Shown piece after piece: positions 1 through 7,361 of a stretch of DNA of 64,000 bases. The translations under genes and the position numbers were made by a program. The notes below the pieces were generated by a model. The model had not been told where the DNA came from. It saw only the letters and a program-made list of their open reading frames with translations, and ran no database searches. Origin of the DNA: a bacterium (GTDB lineage Bacteria; JAJVIF01); the NCBI GenBank assembly GCA_022072165.1, contig JAJVIF010000002.1:310001-374000 (forward strand), read 5' to 3'. Each line of letters starts with the position of its first letter. The stretch's first letter is position 1.

Positions 1-1
1 T

Positions 2-130
2 CTGGTCGCCGGGAGTCGGCTCCCGATGGCCCTGCTCCTCGACAGCCTGCTGGAAGCGGCCCAGGCACATGCTGGCGGACAAACCCTGAGCGATGATGTC
101 GCGCTGATTGGACTGGAGCTTCAGGCCTGA
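2..130 (+). CDS. PP2C/SpoIIE-like phosphatase, C-terminal fragment (5' end outside window)
   Basis: Frame 2 is open from the window edge to a TGA at 128-130 and encodes the last 42 residues of a protein. The tail holds a Ser-Asp-Asp-Val-Ala-Leu-Ile block just before the C-terminus. PP2C/SpoIIE/RsbU-type serine phosphatases end this way: a paired Asp of the metal site followed by a hydrophobic final strand. The family call rests only on that short tail. The stop overlaps the stop of the convergent exonuclease gene by 10 bases. Confidence 0.5.
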   Translation: MVAGSRLPMALLLDSLLEAAQAHAGGQTLSDDVALIGLELQA

Positions 131-1083
131 GTCTGGCCAGTCCGGTGATATGCAACATTGGCGAGCAGGTAGGTCTTCGCCCCAAAGTCAGAGGCCATCG
201 GGTCCGGTAACGCATCGACCACCTGCTGGAGGGGCAAGAGAGTATCGAGGTCCTGGTCGTCCGCCCGTTCCCAGTGGATGATCCGGTCGTGTCGAAAGTG
301 GCGCTGCGCCTGCTTCAGATGGCAGTACCCCACCAGGACATGCGCGGCATGCTGCATCGACATCCCCTCCGGGTCCACCACCCGCAGGGAGTACTCACTG
401 TTAGCGTTGCGATAGATGAGGAACAGCCGGGTCCCCAGTTCGCAGTGCCGGTAGAGCTGCTGCAAGTCATCAGAGAGGGGAGGGGGCTGGTGCCGGGATT
501 CCGGCAATGGTTTGCTCAGACGCTGCCAAAATTGCTCGGCGGACTGGCCGCTCTGCATCAGCTGGCGATAGCCCATCGTGAAAAGTGTGGCCGCCGCGAT
601 GGCGTCGTCCAGAGCCCGGTGCGCGCTGTCCTCCGGGAGCGCCAGGGCGGTCCGGAGATTCACCAGCTTGTACGAGCGGAGTCCGGGGAAGGCCCAGCGG
701 GCCAGATGGACGGTGTCAATGCACCGGAGGAACTGGAGCGGTCGCCCCAGCAGGCGCGACCGATACTGCAGGAATCCGAGGTCGAAACTGATGTTGTGTC
801 CGATCACCAGCGGATGGCTCCCCAGAAACTCTTCCAGCGCGCTAAAGGCGACCCCGACCCGTGGCGCATCGATCACCATCTCATCCGAAATGCCATGAAT
901 CGCCCGGACATTGGCGGGAATGGGAGTTCCCGGATTCACCAGCGTCTGAAAACGGTCCAGGACCTCGCCGGTCTCCGGGCGAAAGCGGACCGCTCCAATC
1001 TCCACGATTTCCGACAGGTGCGGGTGGAGGCCGGTGGTCTCCAGGTCCAGTGCGATCAGTTCGGGCAGTGCCTCGATCAGCAT
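121..1083 (-). CDS. DEDDh 3'-5' exonuclease (DnaQ/epsilon-like) with C-terminal WYL-like domain
   Basis: 320-residue protein starting at ATG 1083. An upstream GTG extension to 1146 would add 21 unconserved residues. The N-terminal ~175 residues are a DEDDh exonuclease: ExoI motif DLETTG, ExoII motif HNISFD, and ExoIII motif with His and Asp in HRALDDA. The C-terminal ~90 residues (IYRNANSEYSLRVVDPEGM, then a YC block and a FRHDRI block) match the pattern of WYL domains, which bind ligands or nucleic acid in bacterial regulators. The enzyme should trim DNA 3' ends with two metal ions. The WYL-like part could gate or target it. The exonuclease assignment is firm; the WYL assignment is by pattern only. 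Confidence 0.85.
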   Translation of the reverse strand: MLIEALPELIALDLETTGLHPHLSEIVEIGAVRFRPETGEVLDRFQTLVNPGTPIPANVRAIHGISDEMVIDAPRVGVAFSALEEFLGSHPLVIGHNISFDLGFLQYRSRLLGRPLQFLRCIDTVHLARWAFPGLRSYKLVNLRTALALPEDSAHRALDDAIAAATLFTMGYRQLMQSGQSAEQFWQRLSKPLPESRHQPPPLSDDLQQLYRHCELGTRLFLIYRNANSEYSLRVVDPEGMSMQHAAHVLVGYCHLKQAQRHFRHDRIIHWERADDQDLDTLLPLQQVVDALPDPMASDFGAKTYLLANVAYHRTGQTQA

Positions 1084-1160
1084 TCCTGAAGCGCATCCTA
1101 CCACCCGAGCAGCGACCTGCGGGAGGCTGCGCGGAGCCCCGGCCACCTAACAAGTGCAAA

Positions 1161-1187
1161 CCGCCCCATCGACCAGCGACAGGGCGG
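1161..1187 (-). terminator. possible hairpin terminator after the zinc-ribbon gene
   Basis: Six-base arms CCGCCC (1161-1166) and GGGCGG (1182-1187) with a 15-base loop lie just beyond the stop of the minus-strand zinc-ribbon gene. Only a weak T-rich stretch follows on the minus strand, so this is a tentative call. Confidence 0.3.
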
Positions 1188-1213
1188 CAGTGGTGAGGTG
1201 TGGTCCCGTCGCT

Positions 1214-1420
1214 TTAATTCGGCGGCGGGTTATCGGTGACGCTGCCGCAGTCATGGCAGAGGGTGAGACGTCGGTCTTCCACCACCAGAGTCTTGATATG
1301 CAGCGACGCACAACGCGGGCAACCAATCAGCAGCGCGATCTCCTCCAGGTGCAGAAAATCATCCACCACACTTTCGGGGGTAAGGTACTGCTGCGGGTCC
1401 GCGAACAGACTATGGATCAT
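1214..1420 (-). CDS. small zinc-ribbon protein
   Basis: 68-residue protein. ATG 1420 is chosen because AAAGGAG lies about 7 bases upstream; a GTG two codons earlier is too close to that site. It contains two CxxC knuckles (CPRC and CHDC) about 20 residues apart, the signature of a small zinc ribbon. The N-terminal half is an acidic helix-like segment. No family was recognised. It is transcribed in the same direction as the downstream exonuclease but is separated from it by about 130 bases that include a possible terminator. Confidence 0.65.
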   Translation of the reverse strand: MIHSLFADPQQYLTPESVVDDFLHLEEIALLIGCPRCASLHIKTLVVEDRRLTLCHDCGSVTDNPPPN

Positions 1421-1491
1421 GGCCACTCCTTTGCGCGATGCCGCGTACGGGGCGGACCCCCTCCTTGCGGTGTTCGCATTGTGCCACAGCG

Positions 1492-2478
1492 TCAGAACTT
1501 CAACGAGGGGTCTGCGGCTTTCGTTCCACTTTTTTGCCCTCCGGGGTTAACCGGAACCTGGGCAACCACATCAGACACAATCTGCCTGAAGAGGCTGTAG
1601 GTGGCATCGTCATACGTCTCGCGATGCACTGCCCGCATCACGCCGGTATGGTCGATGAGAATCAGGTACGGATGCTGGTCGACCTGCAGCGCGTGATGCC
1701 ACACCGACTTGTCATCCATCACCACCGGCACCATCATCTTGTTGTCGGCGAGGTACTTCTCCATCCGCTCCTTCGAGTGCTCGGAGATGTTCATGACATA
1801 GATCGGTTTGCCCTTGAGTTCCTCGTACCACTTCTTCACCGCTTTCATGTGCCGCAGGTTGTCGTCCCGGAACATGTTCTGCACCTGGTCATCGAACGAG
1901 AGCAGGACCGCATGCTCTTTGCTCAGCGCAAACTCCATGGAGAAAGAGCGTCCGCTCATAGTGGCACCCTTGAGACGGTTGTCTGTGATCTTGTCCCCGA
2001 CCGTCACCCAGTTCGCACTCGCCATGTCGTACCGATGCGCCTGCACCAGAAACCACTGGTCGCCGATCTTCTCGAAAATGCAGAGGAGGGAAATCACGGT
2101 GGGGAGCTTGCCGAACTGGCCCGTCACCTGCGGATAGATCGCCTTGTAGAAGGAGTCGCCGTTGAACATCCCTTCCCCAAAGCGATAGGTCACCTTGGTC
2201 TGCTTCAGGATCTTCGTCAGCTCCGGATACGACCCCAGAAACTGATCCCGGGTCTTGAGAAACCGGGAGTCAATCACGCCCCGTCGGGGATGGATCCATT
2301 TCCCCATTTTGGCCGTATCCCCGGCCATGTAGTCGGCGATGAACTGTTTGGCGAAGTCATCCGGCACCTCAATCTGCCCCGGTGCCAGGGTCGGCAACTG
2401 CGCTGACGCCGGGACCAGCAGGCAGCCGAGCAGGATCAGAACCAGGGACCAGAGGGTGCCGAAGCGATGCAGAGCCAT
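1492..2478 (-). CDS. exported thioredoxin-fold protein without CxxC
   Basis: 328-residue protein. The start at ATG 2478 is supported by a signal peptide (Met-Ala-Leu-His, a hydrophobic stretch, ending near PASAQ) and by a CATAAT -10 box (2485-2490) only six bases upstream, as in other leaderless genes here. The first ~150 mature residues look like an NTF2/DUF3887-type fold (FIADYMAGDTAKMG). The C-terminal ~150 residues look like a TlpA/redoxin fold: a strand LLSFDD, a helix with KKWYEELKGK, a strand PIYVMNIS, then PVVMDD and HPYLILIDHTG. The usual CxxC redox pair is absent, so it is unlikely to be a disulfide oxidoreductase. Possible roles are a peroxiredoxin-like scaffold or binding protein. 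Confidence 0.65.
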   Translation of the reverse strand: MALHRFGTLWSLVLILLGCLLVPASAQLPTLAPGQIEVPDDFAKQFIADYMAGDTAKMGKWIHPRRGVIDSRFLKTRDQFLGSYPELTKILKQTKVTYRFGEGMFNGDSFYKAIYPQVTGQFGKLPTVISLLCIFEKIGDQWFLVQAHRYDMASANWVTVGDKITDNRLKGATMSGRSFSMEFALSKEHAVLLSFDDQVQNMFRDDNLRHMKAVKKWYEELKGKPIYVMNISEHSKERMEKYLADNKMMVPVVMDDKSVWHHALQVDQHPYLILIDHTGVMRAVHRETYDDATYSLFRQIVSDVVAQVPVNPGGQKSGTKAADPSLKF

Positions 2479-2636
2479 AAACCGATTATGGCTGCCACAT
2501 CCGGGACCGGCAAGATAACCACCCCTGTGATTGCCGGATTCCCCTGAAACTGCGCCCTGTGAGGCACATCCCGACGTCCCGGCTCCGATAGTAAGTAGCC
2601 ACACGCTGTAAAGCGGAGGAGGAAGCGGCATTCTGC

Positions 2637-3755
2637 ATGGCTGATGAACGACGCGCTCAGGTCCTGGCCCGGCTCGCCGCCCGCGAATCCCTCGCAGGCT
2701 GGGATCTGCGTGGCATCAATCTGGCCGGTGCGAAGTGCTATACGGTCGCTGCCGATGGTCAGCTCATCAAAGCCGCCGACTTCCGGGGGGCGAACCTCGC
2801 CGGAGCGGACCTCTCGGGAGCCGACTGCCTCGATGCCGACTTCACCGGCGCGGTCCTCGCCGGCGCGACCCTCGCGGGCACCTACCTGTTTGGCGCGACT
2901 CTCAATGAAGCGGACTGCCGTGGCATCCGGGCCCAGCATCTGCACTGCTACAGCACGACCGCCGAGGGTGCGACCTTCGATGAAGCGGACCTCACCGATG
3001 CCCAGCTGACCGCATCGGTGTTCGCCCAGAGTTCCTTTATGGGCGCGCTGATTAACAACGGCAATCTCTCAGGGACTGATTTTCGGGGAGCCGACTTCCG
3101 GGGGGTCCAGGCCCGGGGCTGCGACTGCGCCGGCGCGAAGTTCATCGGGGCGAAGCTCGCCGACAGCCGTTGGCCCCACTCCCGCTTCACCGCCTGCGAT
3201 TTAACCGATGTCCATGCCGCCCGGGTCGACTTCCAGGGGGCGATCTTCGGGACCCCCCGCGACAAGGCTGCCCGCTGTACCGGCGCGGACCTTGCCGATG
3301 CCGACCTGCGTCATGCCCACGCCTGTGGTGTCTCCTTCGCTGGTGCGGTCTGCACCGGCACCGCCTGCGATGGCGCGGTCCTGAGCCTGGCTGACTTCTC
3401 GGATGCCCTGGTGGACTGCAACACGCGGCTGCGAAACGCCACGCTCCATGAAGCGAACTTTGCCCGGGTTGCGCTGGAGACGCTGTCCCTGCAGGGGGCC
3501 CGGCTCTTTAAGACGCAACTCAGCCAGACCCAGCTCGGCGAGCGGCTGGTCGAGGAATGCCTGGGCGACTATGAAGCCGCCCGCCTGATCTATATCAGTC
3601 TGGCCGAAAACTTCAAGGAACTCGGCCATCAGCAGGAAGCCGCCTGGGCCCGACGCAAAGCGGAGCAGATGCGTCGACGCGCTGCGGGTCCCGACCCGGC
3701 GGCCGCGGTCCTGGGGCCGATGCGGGAATTCTTCGCCCGCAAAGTCGGCGGCTAA
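2637..3755 (+). CDS. pentapeptide-repeat protein
   Basis: 372-residue protein with GGAGGAGG upstream of ATG 2637. From about residue 25 to 290 it is built of A(D/N)LxG-type pentapeptides (for example GANLAGADLSGAD), which form a right-handed quadrilateral beta helix. The last ~80 residues are helical and charged and end the repeat. There is no signal peptide, so it is probably cytoplasmic. Some family members mimic DNA and inhibit gyrase; nothing here shows that specifically. It is transcribed away from the thioredoxin-fold gene, with 158 bases between the two starts. Confidence 0.85.
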   Translation: MADERRAQVLARLAARESLAGWDLRGINLAGAKCYTVAADGQLIKAADFRGANLAGADLSGADCLDADFTGAVLAGATLAGTYLFGATLNEADCRGIRAQHLHCYSTTAEGATFDEADLTDAQLTASVFAQSSFMGALINNGNLSGTDFRGADFRGVQARGCDCAGAKFIGAKLADSRWPHSRFTACDLTDVHAARVDFQGAIFGTPRDKAARCTGADLADADLRHAHACGVSFAGAVCTGTACDGAVLSLADFSDALVDCNTRLRNATLHEANFARVALETLSLQGARLFKTQLSQTQLGERLVEECLGDYEAARLIYISLAENFKELGHQQEAAWARRKAEQMRRRAAGPDPAAAVLGPMREFFARKVGG

Positions 3756-3806
3756 CCCCGCAGCCGAGCACGGGACCTCCGATTCGTTCGCGGTCGTCCC
3801 GAGTCT

Positions 3807-4802
3807 TTAGAACTGGAACGTCGCCAGGGTCCGCCAGCCTTCTGTACTGTAATGGTAGTCGTCGGTTAACCGCTCAATTTTCGGTCCTTGCGGACCGATC
3901 GGATCCGGCACGAAGTTTTCATTCAGGCCGATACCATCGATCCAGCGAGGGCGCCCGTCCGCCAGGATCACCCGCCAACGGATGTCCTGCGTTGAGTCGT
4001 TAGCCTCCAACAGCACCCCTCCTGGGCCAGGCCACGCCTGATGGGGGAGCGGCATCCCCTCCCCCCTCGGTACGCAGTCCACCATGGTCCAGAGTTCCTC
4101 AATCGTCTCAGGAAAGCGCCCCCGATCGGTCGAGAATTTAAAGAGGAGCTGGGAGTATGTTTCTGCAAGATGTTTTTGTCGAATGCGCAATGGGGTGTCT
4201 GGTGGACGTCGCGTCCCGGCGAGGAATTGCCGGGCCTGCTCGTAGCTCCGCACATAGAAGCCGACATTCACCACATCCACCGTGTGCTTGTCTACCGGCA
4301 TCTGGCGGGAACCATGGATTTCAATCCGGAGTTGTTCCGGTGCAAAGTCGAGCCATACTCCTGGGGACTCCGGGGGCACCGAAGCGCTGGCCGTGTGCAG
4401 TGTCAGCGGTTGCCCTTGACTGTTTGCCGGTGCCAGGAGCCAGAGCCCGGCGGCCTCCAGGGCTGCGGCATCCGGAGGCAACCCGCCTGTGAGTTTCAGA
4501 TAGCTGCGAACACATTTGGTCAGAGAGTGCTGCACGAAACTGGCCTGCAGCCCAGTAATGTGCACCTGGTGATCGGCCATCCAGCCCTGGTAGTACCCGG
4601 TGCTGAACTCGTTTGCGCTGAATCGCGCAGTTGCAGGAACGGTAGCCGAGGGCCGTTGCTGGGGAGACGCCGGAGGAAGAAACTGGCGCTGCAGTGCTCC
4701 CAGCTGTGACAACCCGGACTGACTGCATCCGGGCGTTACGACTCCACCCAGTAACAGCAGGACCCCGATGATCCAACGCTGACTTTGCATGACGACTGAC
4801 AT
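3807..4802 (-). CDS. lipoprotein with two pilin-like GxxP segments (cassette 1, second gene)
   Basis: 331-residue protein starting at ATG 4802, which has GGAGG seven bases upstream. The N-terminus is a lipoprotein-type signal (hydrophobic core, then TPGC). The mature part contains two segments with the layout of pseudopilin cores, an amphipathic helix with Tyr followed by Gly-x-x-Pro and a helix. These are SYLKLTGGLPPDAAALE and QLLFKFSTDRGRFPETIEEL. It lies 42 bases after the Cys-rich protein gene and is probably cotranscribed with it. The same gene order, signal type and double GxxP layout recur at 28871-30372. No known family was recognised; an envelope role is inferred. Confidence 0.7.
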   Translation of the reverse strand: MSVVMQSQRWIIGVLLLLGGVVTPGCSQSGLSQLGALQRQFLPPASPQQRPSATVPATARFSANEFSTGYYQGWMADHQVHITGLQASFVQHSLTKCVRSYLKLTGGLPPDAAALEAAGLWLLAPANSQGQPLTLHTASASVPPESPGVWLDFAPEQLRIEIHGSRQMPVDKHTVDVVNVGFYVRSYEQARQFLAGTRRPPDTPLRIRQKHLAETYSQLLFKFSTDRGRFPETIEELWTMVDCVPRGEGMPLPHQAWPGPGGVLLEANDSTQDIRWRVILADGRPRWIDGIGLNENFVPDPIGPQGPKIERLTDDYHYSTEGWRTLATFQF

Positions 4803-4844
4803 CCTCTGCACCTCCGTCCACTTCCCCTCGCGTTTGTACTCTGA

Positions 4845-5429
4845 TCAGACTTCCGTCGGACAGCAGTCCGACTCCGCACAGTTCAGACAGATCTCGGGTG
4901 GATACCCGGCTGCGGAGCAAGGCCCGGGAAATCCGGGGGGCACGAAGCAATTCTGGCCTTCCATCGGCGTCGGTGGACACAACTCATGTGATGAGCGCTC
5001 AGGGTCATTACTCCAAATCTCGAAATAGCTCAGATTGCCATAACAGAGATTGAATTTATCGCAGCCTACAGACGACCCAGTGATCTCATGGCGACCGCCT
5101 GCGGCATCGAAAAGCAGCGCCGGGATTGTTTCGCAGGCCTCTGCCCCTAACCATTCGCCACTCTCTTCTTCCCGATGGAAACAAGCCAGATCTGCCCACG
5201 GGCCGACGGTTTTCACCTGGTAATTGCAAACCATGAGCGTATGCGTAACCGGGTCCTCACAAACATAGGTAACAGGCTTGCTGCAATGAACAAATTCTTC
5301 CACGTAGTAGACGCAGCAGCCGAAATCCACGGGCTCTTCCGAATGCCCCACTTGGGGAGCTAAAAGCACCACCACCGCCAGGGCCAGCAACCCGGCTTTA
5401 CGGACTAACGTGAAAGATCTGAAGCGCAT
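4845..5429 (-). CDS. Cys-rich secreted protein (cassette 1, first gene)
   Basis: 194-residue protein. ATG 5429 is preceded by GAGGAGG at good spacing. An in-frame ATG at 5453 lies almost at the predicted transcription start and is less likely. A signal peptide of about 29 residues ends near VGHS-EE. The mature ~165 residues hold 16 cysteines, an even number typical of disulfide-stabilised exported proteins, including CC pairs near both ends. No catalytic motif or family was recognised. GC content is visibly lower than in neighbouring genes. Expression is predicted from the CT-repeat promoter at 5469-5497. Confidence 0.7.
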   Translation of the reverse strand: MRFRSFTLVRKAGLLALAVVVLLAPQVGHSEEPVDFGCCVYYVEEFVHCSKPVTYVCEDPVTHTLMVCNYQVKTVGPWADLACFHREEESGEWLGAEACETIPALLFDAAGGRHEITGSSVGCDKFNLCYGNLSYFEIWSNDPERSSHELCPPTPMEGQNCFVPPGFPGPCSAAGYPPEICLNCAESDCCPTEV

Positions 5430-5468
5430 GATGCGGCACCTCCTCACGGTCATGTTTACTGTTATCTG

Positions 5469-5497
5469 ATTATAGAGAGAGAGAGAGAGAGAGTCAA
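5469..5497 (-). promoter_or_regulatory. sigma70-type promoter with dinucleotide-repeat spacer (predicted phase-variable)
   Basis: Read on the minus strand: TTGACT (5492-5497), a 17-base spacer made only of alternating C and T (5475-5491), then TATAAT (5469-5474). The predicted transcript starts near 5462 and reaches the Cys-rich gene after a leader of about 33 bases that contains GGAGG. Change of a repeat tract in a -35/-10 spacer switches promoters such as Haemophilus hifA/hifB. Slippage by one unit would give spacers of 15 or 19 bases. Confidence 0.75.
5474..5493. repeat. AG/CT dinucleotide tract (10 units)
   Basis: Uninterrupted AG repeated ten times on the plus strand, overlapping the inner edges of both promoter boxes of the Cys-rich/lipoprotein cassette. 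It is the only perfect dinucleotide microsatellite of this length that I saw in the window. Confidence 0.95.
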
Positions 5498-5527
5498 GCG
5501 TCCTCAATGAAATTGTCACGACACAAA

Positions 5528-5551
5528 CATCCCCCGGTTGCCCGGGGGATG
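5528..5551 (-). terminator. perfect 10-bp hairpin between murC and cassette 1
   Basis: Arms CATCCCCCGG (5528-5537) and CCGGGGGATG (5542-5551) flank a TTGC loop. It lies after the murC stop (minus strand) and before the cassette promoter, so it probably ends murC transcription and insulates the switch. Only a weak T-rich run follows (TTTGTGT). Confidence 0.6.
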
Positions 5552-5687
5552 CCTGTTCACACGCTCTCGCTCGCTTACCTCACAGGAGGTCGCTCATGCG
5601 ACAAAAGAAGCTGTGGGGGTCCGGGCTGGCAGGCCGTGGAACCCTGATGGGTGTCGCGACGAATGCTGGAGGTCCTGCAGAAAGGCG

Positions 5688-7079
5688 CTAGTGGGCGCTG
5701 GCAGCGAGTTCTTCTGCCACAAGCCGGACATCGCCGGCTCCCAGGGTGATCACCAGATCATGCGGCCGCTGCCGGGAGCGGACATAGGCCGGGATATCCG
5801 CCAGCAGGGGGATGTACCGGACCGGAGGCTGACCAGGGCAGCTGGTCAGGCTGTTGAGAATCAGGGCGGCATCGACTCCCTCCACCGGCGACTCGCCAGC
5901 AGAGTAGATGTCGGTGACGATGACCTCGTCCACCCCGGCGAAGCTCTGCCCGAAGTCCGCATGGAGCTGCTGGACCCGGGAATACCGGTGGGGCTGGAAG
6001 ATGCCAATGATGCGATCCGGATGATTGGCCCGGGCGGCACTCAGGGTGGCCCGGATCTCGCTCGGATGGTGGGCATAGTCATCCACCACGATCATGTCAT
6101 CAGAGGCATGCAGGATGTCGAAGCGACGTCGCACGCCCTCGAACGCCGGGAGCGACTCGCGGATCGACTCCAGCGGGACCCCGGCATGGCGCGCCACCGC
6201 GATGGCGGCCAGGGCATTGGTGATATTGAAGCGACCAGGGCGGTTCAGCCGGAAGCGGCCGAGGCTGCTTCCCCGATGCAGCAGGGTGAATTCGGTAGCA
6301 AAGGAGCCCTCGAAGAGGTCCACCGCCATGTAGTCGGCGGGCTGCTCCAGCCCAAAGGTCACCACCTGACGGGCAAAGAACTGGCTCAGTCGCAGGCAAT
6401 TGGGGTCATCGACCGCCAGGAAGATCGCGCCATCCTGCGGCACCTTGCTCAGGAACTGCGAGAAAGTCCGGACCAGCGCATCCAGGGAGCCGTAGTGATC
6501 CATGTGGTCGGTGTCGATATTCGTGACGACCACCAGCTCCGGATTCAGTTCCACCAGCGATCCATCAGATTCATCGGCTTCCGCGACAAAGTATTCGCCG
6601 AGGCCCAGACGGGCATTCCCGTCGAGTTCCCGGACCTCGCCCCCCACAATGGCGGTGGGGTCAATGCCGGCCCGCACCAGGAGGCTGGCGATCATGGCGG
6701 TGGTGGTGGTTTTGCCGTGGGTCCCGGCGACCGCGATCCCCCGGCTCGAATTCATCACACAACCGAGCATCCGCGCCCGGGAGACCACCGGGAGGCCCTG
6801 CCGACGCGCTTCCATCAGTTCGGGGTTGTCCTGGCGGATGGCCGAGGAGGTCACCACGACATCGGCCCCCCGGAGATACTCCGGATGATGCCCCACATGG
6901 CATTGAATCCCCTGGTGCGCCAGACACTCCAGCATCCGGGACGCCTTGCTGTCGGACCCCGACACCACATAGCCCAGCCCGTTCAGAAGCTGGGCGATGC
7001 CCGACATCCCAATACCGCCAATACCCACGAAATGGACGTGGCGGGCGGCGGATGGCGATGCGAGGTAGTTGTGGTGCAT
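5688..7079 (-). CDS. murC: UDP-N-acetylmuramate--L-alanine ligase MurC
   Basis: 463-residue cytoplasmic Mur ligase that adds L-Ala to UDP-MurNAc using ATP in peptidoglycan precursor synthesis. Seen: N-terminal Rossmann motif GIGGIGMSG, central P-loop GTHGKTTTT (~residue 121), EADESDGS, the DTDHMDHYG motif, and the C-terminal domain block DDYAHHPSE. The start at ATG 7079 is chosen because the family begins just before the GIGGIGMSG strand; an upstream extension to 7166 is unlike the family. Only a weak AAGGA lies upstream. It stands alone rather than in a dcw cluster. Confidence 0.95.
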   Translation of the reverse strand: MHHNYLASPSAARHVHFVGIGGIGMSGIAQLLNGLGYVVSGSDSKASRMLECLAHQGIQCHVGHHPEYLRGADVVVTSSAIRQDNPELMEARRQGLPVVSRARMLGCVMNSSRGIAVAGTHGKTTTTAMIASLLVRAGIDPTAIVGGEVRELDGNARLGLGEYFVAEADESDGSLVELNPELVVVTNIDTDHMDHYGSLDALVRTFSQFLSKVPQDGAIFLAVDDPNCLRLSQFFARQVVTFGLEQPADYMAVDLFEGSFATEFTLLHRGSSLGRFRLNRPGRFNITNALAAIAVARHAGVPLESIRESLPAFEGVRRRFDILHASDDMIVVDDYAHHPSEIRATLSAARANHPDRIIGIFQPHRYSRVQQLHADFGQSFAGVDEVIVTDIYSAGESPVEGVDAALILNSLTSCPGQPPVRYIPLLADIPAYVRSRQRPHDLVITLGAGDVRLVAEELAASAH

Positions 7080-7361
7080 GGTTGGTCCGGTCCTTGGGCC
7101 GTCCACGGAACAGGGAGTATGCCAAAAGGGACCCGCGCTGTGCCAGCGGCATCCCCCGGCAACCAATCGGCGCTAAACCGATACAGGCGTCCCGGCGCGG
7201 CTTAATTGGCCTATATTGGCCAGCAAGCGCGATGGGAGCGATGTAAACGCCCGTTACCGGGTCTGACACCATCCGCCGCCACTCTAATATCGTGTCTTCT
7301 CCGTGTCCCCAGCACCACACACCACTCCCAACAAGCCAGACCACCGCGCATCCCGGATCCG

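Noticed and set aside
5430-5519. Reading through the CT repeat as coding sequence upstream of the Cys-rich protein (Ser-Leu repeats)
   Set aside because: The repeat lies between well-spaced promoter boxes, and a strong GAGGAGG precedes ATG 5429 directly before a clean signal peptide.
5538-7205. A 555-codon plus-strand frame opposite murC
   Set aside because: murC is complete with all catalytic motifs; the opposite frame is Gly/His/Arg-rich shadow sequence.
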